A DNA stretch of 64,000 nucleotides from Earliella scabrosa. Taxonomy: Eukaryota; Basidiomycota; Agaricomycetes; Polyporales; Polyporaceae. The position numbers were made by a program, and so were the translations under genes. The DNA is taken from positions 744,001 to 808,000 of the forward strand of contig JABYQQ010000003.1 in the NCBI GenBank assembly GCA_022605405.1, given 5' to 3'. This document shows positions 56,101-64,000 of the stretch, one piece after another. Numbering within the stretch: the stretch's first letter is position 1; each line of letters begins with the position of its first letter. Under the pieces are notes generated by a model. It was not told the origin of the DNA. It searched no databases and saw nothing but the letters and a program-made list of their open reading frames with translations.

Positions 56101-57583
56101 CTGTGCAAGTATGAGGAGATCGTGTTCGCGCGTACGACTCCGGAGCAGAAGCTCAGGATCGTGCACGAGTTCAAGCGGAGATCATGCGTCGTCGCGATGA
56201 CCGGGGATGGAGTTAACGACGCCCCTTCGCTCAAAGCTGCAGACTGTTCGTTCATCCAATTCGTCAACGCTCGGGCGGGGTCTGACTTCGAGGTGCAGGC
56301 GGTATCGCTATGGGCGAAGGCTCAGATGTTGCGCGCGAAGCTGCCGACATGGTACTCTTGGATGACTTCTCTGCTATCGTCGTCGCGCTCGAGTACGGTG
56401 AGAAGATTCCTACTGTTGTTTGGCAAGAACATATTTGCTCACTAGTTGCTTAGGTCGGCTTGTGTTTGACAATCTGAAGAAGACCGTCCTATACTTGCTC
56501 CCGGCTGGCAGGTCAGCGGCCCCTCTTTCTGCTAGGCACCATGATAACTGATGCACCATATCTCACCAGCTTCTCGGAGCTGATGCCTATTCTATTGAAC
56601 ATCCTCATCGGCGTCCCTCAGATGCTCAGCAACATCCAGTACGTACTGGAATATGACCGAACCCTGGAATATCGCTCACCATCTGTCTCTGACCAGGATG
56701 ATTCTGATCTGCGTCGCAGTGCGTGTTCCCACAGGCTTGTCTGACTCTGGCTAATGGCAAGTAGACCGACGTTCTTCCCGCGCTCAGTCTTTGCCTTGAG
56801 AAGCCCGAATCCGGACTGTTGGAACGACCTCCCCGGAATGTCAAGACGGAAAGACTGGCTGACTGGAGGTTGCTTCTGCAAGCGTATGGCTTCCTCGGCG
56901 TCCTGGAGTCATTATGCGCGATGTCCATGTATGTTGCAAATTCTTGATCAGTCTTATCCTCCATTTATCTCTAAATGTGCTTTTAGGTCATTCTGGTATC
57001 TCCAACGTAACGGCGTCCCGTTCACAAACCTCGCTCTGGGATTCGGAGACTGGCCTGGTTTGGACGACGAGCTCCTTTTCAGAGCACAAAGCGTGTTTTT
57101 CTTCACACTCGTGCTGATGCAATGGGGGTGCGTGTGTCATGCTAAACCATGAGTCTCAACTATTGCTCACGCGATGTCTCAGGAACTTGTTTGCGACTCG
57201 CGGGCGCAAACTTAGCATCGTCCAGCATACGCCGCTGTCTAATCCGTACACCTTTGCTGCGGCCGCTGTGGCTCTTTGCATAGGCATATTCTTCCACTAC
57301 GTGCCTTGGTTGTGAGTTCAGGCTCTATCCACATCGTGATGAATGGATTGCTGAAAGCAGTAACCTGTCTACAGCCAGAACGTATTCCAGACGCGCCCCA
57401 TCCCTGTCGAGTTCTTCTTCATCCCGATCACGTTTGGCCTCGGTCTGCTCTTGTAAGTCATCTCTGTATGGTCATGCAAGTCAGGAAGAGCTGAAGTCGA
57501 CGCCTGTGTTAAGACTCGATGAAGCGAGGAAACTACTTGTGAGACAGTATCCGAAGAGCATCCTGGCCAAAGTGGCGTGGTGA
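53138..57583 (+). CDS. Type IIC P-type ATPase (Na+/K+-ATPase alpha-like)
   Basis: The ATG at 53138 gives MSPPSASFDFEAQAEKLTRFPRHV. After a disordered N-terminus comes the type IIC pattern LDWHTISVDETLQRLSVSPQTGLDTAQAQRRLHAYGKNAISPPK and the first membrane helices. The actuator motif SILTGES is assembled across an intron near 54045. The M4 region has AFIPEGLPVAVTLSLAKVA. The phosphorylation site SDKTGTLTQNKM is at about 54958-54993. The N domain has LLVKGAPDVLLPRC. The P domain has VVTGDHPTT, FARTTPEQKLRIV and MTGDGVNDAPSLKAADCGVAI. Conserved C-terminal helices (ILICVATDVLPALSL, YFLGVLESL-like, SVFFFTLVLMQW) complete the pump. All catalytic residues are present. It should move monovalent cations across the plasma membrane; the exact ion is unknown. 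At least fifteen exons; the stop is at 57581-57583. Confidence 0.88.
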
Positions 57584-57613
57584 TTGTGGGACCTATGATG
57601 AGAAGTTGCGTAC

Positions 57614-58184
57614 ATGATACCCCGTGTATCTAATGACTTACTTTGTACGGGAAGGATCGATGCAGTCGGTAGCCGGTCCCGGCTCAGCGCTCACCCGGGG
57701 CCAGTTATTCCCACAAGCAGGACGTCTGTGGTTATACCGCCCCGTACACGACTCGGAGCAGTGGCTAGGCCCGCACTGGCACAGAATGAGTGCACGATGG
57801 ATACGATTATCAGTCTTTCTTCTTCCCTGTTCATGTGCAAATCTGAATAAACATGGCTTGGTGTTCCCCTCGACAGTAGGACAACAGCTGGCGTTTACTT
57901 GGGTCTCACGCGCGTGCGCATACATCTGCCCCATCTCCTGGAGGACCATGCATTTGTTCTCATCGATGGAGCCGTCTGGCAACGCCACACTCCCCGGCCT
58001 AGCGTGCGATCATAGAGGACGAGGGCGTGTTGGTACGGGGTGTGTGAAGCAGTTGCCCTGGATCATCTGTAACGAGGGCACCGAGGTCGTATGGTCGGAG
58101 CGATCGGCCTGAGGGACTGCATGGGGGTACTACTATGTACAGGCCAAGCCCGACCTCGCGGAGGATGCGCCGAAACGCTGATGT
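57614..58184. other. FunK1-B 3' flank, shared with arm A
   Basis: Duplicated, apparently non-coding DNA; it lacks about 75 bp present in arm A. A minus-strand frame (57638-57988) shares SIDEN and MVLQEM with arm A but breaks there, so it is not called. Confidence 0.5.
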
Positions 58185-60729
58185 TCATCTGCGAAGCAAC
58201 GGGCCCGCCCACCGACGCTTCTTGGAAGCGGGCTCCTGAGCCTCGCCTTGGTAGTCCTCGTCGTTCTTCGGCTGCCGTGAACGTTTACGGACAGGGAGGC
58301 TGGGTGGCGCCTGAGCGTCGTCCTTCGGCTGCTGTGAACTGATGCGCCTCACAGAGACAGGAAGGCTACTTGGCGGGACGTGTGATACGAACGAACGAAG
58401 GGAGGGGTATTCGTTCGAACATGCGCCGTAATGGTTGCGCAGGAGTGCGAAGGTGTCTGCGAGGGTCTTGTATACTGGGCAGTAGCTGGAAATATTGTCG
58501 GTAGCGTACTCGCGCTTCATGTACGCCTTCCGGGATTGTACGAGTGCAGAGCGGAGGATTTCGGACGGGTCCAGAAGGGTCTCCGTACCATGTACGTCCC
58601 AGTCCTTTGGGGGGAAAGCGACATCCAGGACGTTATGTGCAAACACGGCGGGATTCAACAGAGCATTGAGGCGTTCTAGTTCATATCGCCCGTCGTCACT
58701 CCGGAAGATGTTCGCTGTAGCCAGCTCAAGCGCGCTGGGCGAACGCTGGGGAGTGGCGTCCGGTACATCGGAAGGAGGAGCGGTGATCAAGCGGACTAAG
58801 TACGTCCACAATACGAGCCAGAGAAGCGATTCGCCGTCATGCTGGTAATTGTGAATGATGGGCGGTATAGGGATTCGCTTCGCGCCCAGAACGTCGGGCT
58901 CTTCTGGTTGGTATAACCATTGCTGTGCCTGAATCTCAACGGCCATGAAAAATGCCGTACCCTGATCTAGTGGATCAGCATTGCAACAGCGAGGAAGCAT
59001 GAACAATCAACTGACCGTTTTTCGATTCGAACTGGCCTCCTTTGTGGGCTTGGGATCGAACTTCTTCGCGTATTCGAAGTCTGCAAGAATACCACGACCA
59101 GAGTAGCAAAGGAGATTGCCGGTGCTGATATCTCGATGCACCCAGCCAGCGACATACAGAAGCCACAAGGCTGCATGTGATGAGTCAGTGACTGTGTGAG
59201 ATCATTCTGGGCAAACTGCTCACCAAACAGGAAGTCTGGTAGCGCGTCCAAGATGGTCTTGAGCTCGTCGACGTGGTGCAGCGCCGTACCGACCTCTTTG
59301 AAGACAGCGCGATGTTGAGTCCTCGGAATGAGAGAGCCGGAGCCGGACAGCTGGGTTGCTAGCGGGTTTTGCTGCAAACGAGACTGATCGGTGCCTACCT
59401 GGGGAGCGGGGACAGGCCCTCTGGGTAAGTCATCGAAAAGGCTGCGAACAGCTTTCGCGCCTGGTGCGCGTGCAAGCGCGGGTTCCCCTTGCCAGTCGTT
59501 GACGACGGTCAAGAAGTAGTCCTTGTAGCGTGTGGGGTTGCTGATGCATTCGTCAACTTTCTGCAACAGCTCCACAGGTAAATCTTCGAGGTAGGGTACG
59601 TCCAACCGTCCTGTCTCCTTCGACTCTCGAATACGTCCTAGCCCTTTCTCGATGTCGTCGAAGAGCTGCTCTTGGACTTTCTGCTCGGACGAGGCTGCGT
59701 CATCGAGCCAGCAATCCTTGAGGACAAAGTGATCCGGGCTGATTGATGTCAGATTGTCGGCGTCTTGCACCTCGACAACCTCCCAAACGCGAGTTGCTCG
59801 TCCAGTATAGCGGATCCCACCATACTCGAAGATGGAGCGCACCGTCTTGTAATGTTTCTCGCCGGCTCGGTACACGTAGCAGACTCGATTCCTCTGTTCA
59901 GGATCGGTGCGTTCCACGATGGTGGGGTCAATCCCGAGCTCATCCAAAGACGCGTACATGAACATGAGAATGATTCTGATGGTGAGTTCGAGCTTCTGTG
60001 CACCAACCATGTCAGTCGGGAGAGACGACAGTGGAGATGACGCATACCTCTTTGATGTTGAACGTTGGCGACACACACGAGTGGGATGGGCTGAAGTACC
60101 AGAGGGTCATCTCGTCGTTTTCGATCGAGAGCTGAGTACATTCGTAAGTATGTCGGTCAAATTAGGACGTGTGGAAACGGACGCTAAACATGTGCTTGCG
60201 CCGAGGGTCCAGGTTCTTGGTGTAGATGACGCCGCTGAGCAGCTGCCTCCAGTTCTATGGGGAATGAGAGCGGGACATGCAGCGAAAAGTGATCAATCAC
60301 CTGTGACCGATCAGAGACGTTCTTTCTGTACTCAGCGGTAACGGCCATCTGTGCGTGAGTAAGCTTCTCGGGTGCCACTCCGTCCGTCAGAGAGACGAGA
60401 CAAGCATCGATCTTGTAGCTCGAGCGCGCTTTGGAAGATCGGATGGGTTTATTCGGACAGTCGACGACCTGGTGAGTGGGCGGCCCCAAGCCTCCTGTGG
60501 ACTCTGCGCGGGCGGAGTCCTTCAGATGTTTTGAAGCCTTGGCGAGGAACGAGTACGTGGCTGCTTCATCCCCATCGCCAAACACCCATTTCCCATCCTC
60601 TATCATCCCCGCCGTCTCTAGGCTGTCCCTGTCGGTTTTCACGTCCGTCGTCTTGATCTGTTTGCGAAACGACATGTAGTGAGAGAGGTATGCTTCCATG
60701 TCATCCATCCGCAACATATCGTCATCCAT
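58185..60729 (-). CDS. FunK1 (fungal-type protein kinase), copy B
   Basis: Mirror copy of the gene at 37074-39632 with the same exon plan. The start is the ATG at 60729 (MDDDMLRMDDMEAYLSHYMSF) and the stop is at 58185. WVHRDISTGNLL, LADFEYAKKF and GTAFFMAVEIQAQQW are intact. It differs from copy A most in the stretch after the kinase-preceding DDLPRGPV (TQLSGSGSLIPRTQHR against ETRSSASQSFTPRTQHR) and in the C-terminal tail, which lacks a few residues. No stop or frameshift is visible, so both copies could be expressed. Confidence 0.9.
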
Positions 60730-60862
60730 CTTGTTGGAAAATACTACGTTGCAAGCTCAGTTCCACGGTGGATATTCTGATTCCACTCGGAGGAGTGCAA
60801 TCGTGGAGTGTCCGCCCTGAGTAGTGAAACGATTAGCCTAGACTGAATGTGGACAGATGTGA
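60730..60862. promoter_or_regulatory. FunK1-B upstream region
   Basis: 133 bp between the FunK1-B start and the LINE remnant. It contains a variant segment (TAGGCTAATCG...) that differs from arm A. Confidence 0.4.
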
Positions 60863-60863
60863 C

Positions 60864-60877
60864 AGAACTACGAACCT
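60864..60877. repeat. Target-site duplication of the LINE remnant, left copy
   Basis: AGAACTACGAACCT, repeated at 62834-62847. The run of T that follows belongs to the inserted element. Confidence 0.9.
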
Positions 60878-62833
60878 TTTTTTTTTTTTTTTTGCGATCC
60901 TCGTTTATTGCCCTGGAGGGCTACGCCCTATGGTAGGCAATATGCTACGTGGTAGGCTAGCGTAGTGTACAGTACGGGTGGGGTCTCAATGATCATGGGT
61001 AGGTAGTGAATAGGGTGTGCACCGCCGTGAGTGGAATCTGTGAGTGAGAGCGGGTTAGCGGTAGTAGTACATTGGCGGTGGGTCGTAAGAGGCACGAGGT
61101 ATAATACAGAGAAGATGGGGCGGGCGCAACATGCAGACCTCGCCGCTCCTGACCATCAGGTGGTAGGGCTTGTGGGTTCTAAACCTGCTGCCCTTAAGGA
61201 TGGCGGATGCGCCTCCGGGTCTTTGCCTCTTGCCGCAGTCAGGGGTCCGGATGACGATGTCCTCGCCATCCGTCGGAACTCCCCCACTCCCGGAGCGTGA
61301 GGTCTGCATGCCGCGTCGCCGTCAGAATACTACACAGGCTGGTCTCGAGGTGGTATCATAGAAAGCGAAGAGACTAGGGGATATGTACAGAAATGCCTGG
61401 AAGAGGTGATTAGTTGGTGCTAAGAGGATGAGAGAGAGAGAGAGATCGGGCTCAGCGGTCATCTAGTTCGCCCAGCTTCAAGTCCGCGAAGGCTCCGAAG
61501 GCTCCACGAAAACGTCCGGTGGCGTTGATGTACTGGAAAAGGGGGGACAGGGCATCCTTGGAGTTGAGGAGCACGGACAGGGACCGCCCGGAGCGACCCA
61601 ATGAGGAGAAGTGAACAGCCCGGTGGAGTGCGTAGGCATCGCAGGAGAGGAGAAAGTGCGCAGTTGATTCCGGTGCTTCACCACAGGCAGGGCACGTCGC
61701 AGATGGGACCTTTCCGAGCCACGCCAAGTGCTTGTAGAGCGGGGCATGTCCTGTGCGAAGCTGTAGGAGAAGGTTAGCATGTCGACGGGGCAGTGCCTCC
61801 ACCAAAGTCGCATATTTCTTTGAGGGAAGTCGTCTGTCGATGTGTGCCAGGCGGATCCCACGAGGTGACGTCGTCCAGCGTTCCGCTGCGATCTTCTCCA
61901 GGTGTGCCCGGAAGGTTTGTCGGGCTCGGGATGCGCTAAGGGGAAGAGGCTTCCTGAGTGTCTTGGGCAGGTCCTTGGTCGCGCTGGTCCGTCCGGCAGC
62001 TGCCTCTTTTGCGGCAACGTCAGCCGCTTCGTTGCCCTGGATGCCCTCGTGCCCGGGTACCCAGCGCAGGGTAAGACGTGCTCCACGGTGCGCCTTCTGG
62101 AAGGCTAGTACCGCACTGTGGAAGAGGTCGGTGAGATAGCGACCGGGCGCAGACGAACGCAGCGTGGAGGCCTGGATTGTCGCCGTGTTGTCAATTGCGA
62201 TGGACGCTTTTCTGATCCGCTGCCGCTCTGTCCGGAGTAGCTCCATGGCGAGTATCGTTCCGACTATTTCCGCCTCGTAGACCGTGTGGCGTGTAGAGGG
62301 TCCTAGGTGGTAATAGAGTGTTCGCGGTCTCCGGCGTCCAGGGGCATAGAGGACTGCCGCTGCTCCTACTTTACCATCGATGTCGGAGCCGTCCGAGTAG
62401 ACACGGTAGGCCCCATACCGTGCCCACTGCGCATCATCCGCAATTGCGCGGTCCCTGTCCTTGAGAATACGGATACGGTGTGCTGGCTGCCAGGCGGGGT
62501 GCAGCCGGGCGTGACGAATGCGCTCCGTGTGCTGGTAATCTAAGAACGGGGCATAGGCATCCATCAGTTCATGTAACGACGAGCGATGTTTGCGGACAAA
62601 ACGCCGCCCTGCGCGCTTGACATGAGCCGCAAGTGGGTGCGTAACCGGGAGGGTGCAGAGGCGGACCGCGGCGCGATGGCAGAGTTTGTCGATCAGCAGG
62701 TCAAACGGTAGGAGGTTCGCATGAGCTTGCATGGCGTCCGTGGATGTAGAGCGCATCGCACCGCACATGACCAGCAAAGCTTGACGCTGAATCATGGCGA
62801 GACGACGGACGTGTCCGACCGACCCGTGGCGCC
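60877..62833 (-). mobile_element. 5'-truncated LINE remnant, minus orientation
   Basis: About 1.96 kb between two AGAACTACGAACCT copies. The 3' end carries a poly(A) tail (17 T at 60877-60893 on the plus strand). Only the C-terminal part of ORF2 remains, so the copy is dead on arrival through 5' truncation. Its sequence is unrelated in detail to the intact LINE in arm A, so it is a different family. Confidence 0.92.
61452..62795 (-). pseudogene. C-terminal LINE ORF2 fragment: RNase H and zinc knuckle
   Basis: A 447-codon open frame that continues a reverse transcriptase thumb at its upstream end (LAMIQRQALLVMCGAMRSTSTDAM), which shows the rest was lost at the 5' truncation. RNase H motifs are complete (YSDGSDIDG near residue 131, YEAEIVGTILAMELL, AIDNTATIQAS, WVPGHEGIQGNEAADVAAKEAA). 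A CPACGEAPESTAHFLLSC knuckle lies near 370. The frame is still open, which suggests a fairly young copy, but it cannot mobilise itself. Confidence 0.9.
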
Positions 62834-62847
62834 AGAACTACGAACCT
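62834..62847. repeat. Target-site duplication of the LINE remnant, right copy
   Basis: AGAACTACGAACCT at the 5' junction of the truncated element; identical to 60864-60877. Confidence 0.9.
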
Positions 62848-63158
62848 CGTAGGGGATGTTGGCGGAACTGAGGCATATTGTGCTTTGCGAGGAGTTGTCT
62901 GATGTTTCCAATGGTCAGACTGAGATAGGGGTTACCTGCACGGTCCGGTGCCCCTCCGCGCTTATTATGGCGGCGCCGCACGTAAAACGCGCTTGCCACG
63001 TGATCGCGACGCAGTTCGGTTCGAAAGGAGTTGCCTGATTTGCTCGGGTCGCTTTCGCTGCTTCTGAACCCTCTGCTCGTACTTCTGCGCACTCGTTTCT
63101 TTCGTCCTGCTCTCGCGTTGCTTGCTGCTCTCTATACCACCCGTCTGGATTATAGCCC
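62848..63158. promoter_or_regulatory. LIM gene upstream region and empty site of the arm A LINE
   Basis: This contains GAGATAGGGGTTACC at about 62922-62936, the single, un-duplicated counterpart of the target used by the intact LINE in arm A. Confidence 0.65.
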
Positions 63159-64000
63159 ATGGGATTCTGCAGGAGATGCGGAGACATCGTCGTCGGTCCC
63201 CGTTGTAAATGTGGCGGCACCTCTGTCGGTGAGTGCCTACTGCGAACAGCGCTCTCTACAAGCTCTCAACACGTGCGCAGCACCTGTTGTAAAGTGGACG
63301 CAGAATGACGGCCAGCAGCCTCAAGACTCCTGGTCCAAGACATACGTTACTCGCGATAAATCCCCTTCCAAAGCTGTCCAAAGGAACACCACTGGCCAGG
63401 ATTTCCACGCCAGCACCAGTACTACCTCCTCGTCTCCATCCGGATCACCAATCAAGCGCTTCCCCCGTCCCACGAATCAGAAACCTATTGCCATATCTCT
63501 TGACCAACGCGTATCCGAACACATCGCTACGTCCACATCTATCCCGCGTCCCCCCTCTCCGCTGAAACATTCGACAACAGCGTCGTACGACGAGAGTATA
63601 GCCTCCGATGCGAACCCAGAAGAAGGCATCTTGCCCAATTTGAACAGTGGATCTAGGCTGGCCAAAGTCTACGGGTCTGTTCTACAACCTACGGAAACCC
63701 TCTCAACATTCATCTGCGCCCTATGTTCGGCTCCCTTCCCCCCCGATGCTACTATATACCCTGATCCTACCTCCATTCGTCCCGGACTGCCCATCGAAGA
63801 TGTAGGCTCTGGATCACGGTTCCTCTGCCGCCCCTGCTTCACTGCCAACGGCGGTTCGAAGGGCGACTGCCCTGCGTGCAACAAGCCTGTGCTCATTCTG
63901 AAGAGCGAGGGAGGTTTCGTGGAAGCGAGCGGCAAGGTCTGGCACAAGAAGTGTTTCTGCTGCGAAGGCTGTTTCAAGAATATCGGCGACCGCCCTGTGG
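63159..64000 (+). CDS. LIM-domain protein (3'-partial)
   Basis: The ATG at 63159 gives MGFCRRCGDIVVGPRCKCGG. Exon 1 is 63159-63228 and exon 2 starts at 63281 and runs past the window end. The first 20 residues form a small zinc-ribbon-like cysteine cluster (C-x2-C...C-x-C). A Ser/Pro-rich linker follows (RDKSPSK, SPIKRFPRPTNQK, STSIPRPPSPLKHST). Then comes a cysteine-rich part (ICALCSAPFPPDATIYPDP, FLCRPCFT) and the start of a canonical LIM domain (DCPACNKPVLI, VWHKKCFCCEGCFKNIGDRP). LIM domains are protein-interaction modules; fungal members often link Rho GTPase signalling to cell polarity, which is only an inference here. This is the complete version of the fragment at 29529-30099. Confidence 0.88.

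Larger units (their letters stand above)
57614..63585 (-). repeat. Arm B of the large inverted segmental duplication
   Basis: Reverse complement of arm A (29673-40326). The left edge is at ATGATACCCC, 30 bp after the P-type ATPase stop. The right edge lies inside LIM exon 2, after which the LIM gene continues normally. Without its LINE remnant the arm is about 4.0 kb. Confidence 0.9.

Noticed and set aside
57638..57988. 116-codon minus-strand frame in the FunK1-B 3' flank
   Set aside because: The corresponding frame in arm A is broken by a 75-bp difference; no domain and no start context.
61430..61445. GA-dinucleotide run as a microsatellite feature
   Set aside because: Only about eight units, within the 3' region of the LINE remnant; not notable by itself.
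29673..63585. The inverted duplication as a pure assembly artefact
   Set aside because: The arms differ in sequence, carry different LINEs at different sites and have distinct flanks at all four edges. An artefact from merged haplotypes cannot be fully excluded without reads.
1..64000. CRISPR arrays, operons and ribosome binding sites
   Set aside because: The window is eukaryotic; no regularly spaced direct repeats of that kind exist and genes are spliced.

Overview
The window reads as nuclear DNA of a basidiomycete, most likely a wood-decay or litter agaricomycete. The grounds are multi-exon genes with very short GT-AG introns (about 45-70 nt), tight gene packing on both strands, FunK1-type (fungal-type) protein kinases, a DUF7726 gene, PNGase A, and fungal non-LTR retrotransposons. 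Gene models below were spliced by eye from donor/acceptor pairs and reading-frame continuity. Exons are given where they could be closed; elsewhere only the outer limits are given.

Left part (1-29 kb) is ordinary, gene-dense euchromatin. In order: 3' end of an arrestin-like trafficking adaptor with PPxY motifs; a Rab5-type GTPase; a secreted alginate-lyase-like protein; a 700-bp non-autonomous DNA transposon (6037-6736) with terminal inverted repeats and target-site duplication; a multi-pass membrane protein; an unexplained inverted repeat pair; Fap7/AK6 adenylate kinase; a DUF7726 protein; PNGase A; INO80 subunit Ies2; a secreted Ser/Thr/Pro-rich protein; cyclin H of TFIIH; a large putative CNH-type protein; and TFIIIA and RNA polymerase III subunit RPC5, which diverge from a 125-bp intergenic region.

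Right part (29.6-63.6 kb) is organised as a large inverted segmental duplication. Arm A (about 29673-40326) and arm B (about 57614-63585) each carry the 5' end of a LIM-domain gene head-to-head with a FunK1 kinase gene. Each arm was later interrupted by a different LINE. Arm A carries an intact 6.5-kb two-ORF element with a 15-bp target-site duplication and a TAATG stop/start overlap. Arm B carries a 5'-truncated copy of another family, with only the RNase H end left and its own target-site duplication. Each arm keeps the empty site of the other's insertion, so both insertions came after the duplication. With the LINEs removed, both arms are about 4.0-4.1 kb. The LIM gene is intact in B as far as the window shows, and cut off before its LIM domains in A. 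Both FunK1 copies are open.

The 17.3-kb spacer between the arms (40327-57613) is single copy. It holds two unrecognised genes, a convergent pair of paralogous BTB/POZ genes with conserved intron phases, a large unrecognised helical protein, and a type IIC (Na+/K+-ATPase-like) P-type ATPase whose stop codon lies about 30 bp from the arm B boundary. No tRNA, rRNA, CRISPR array or prokaryotic-type operon was seen.
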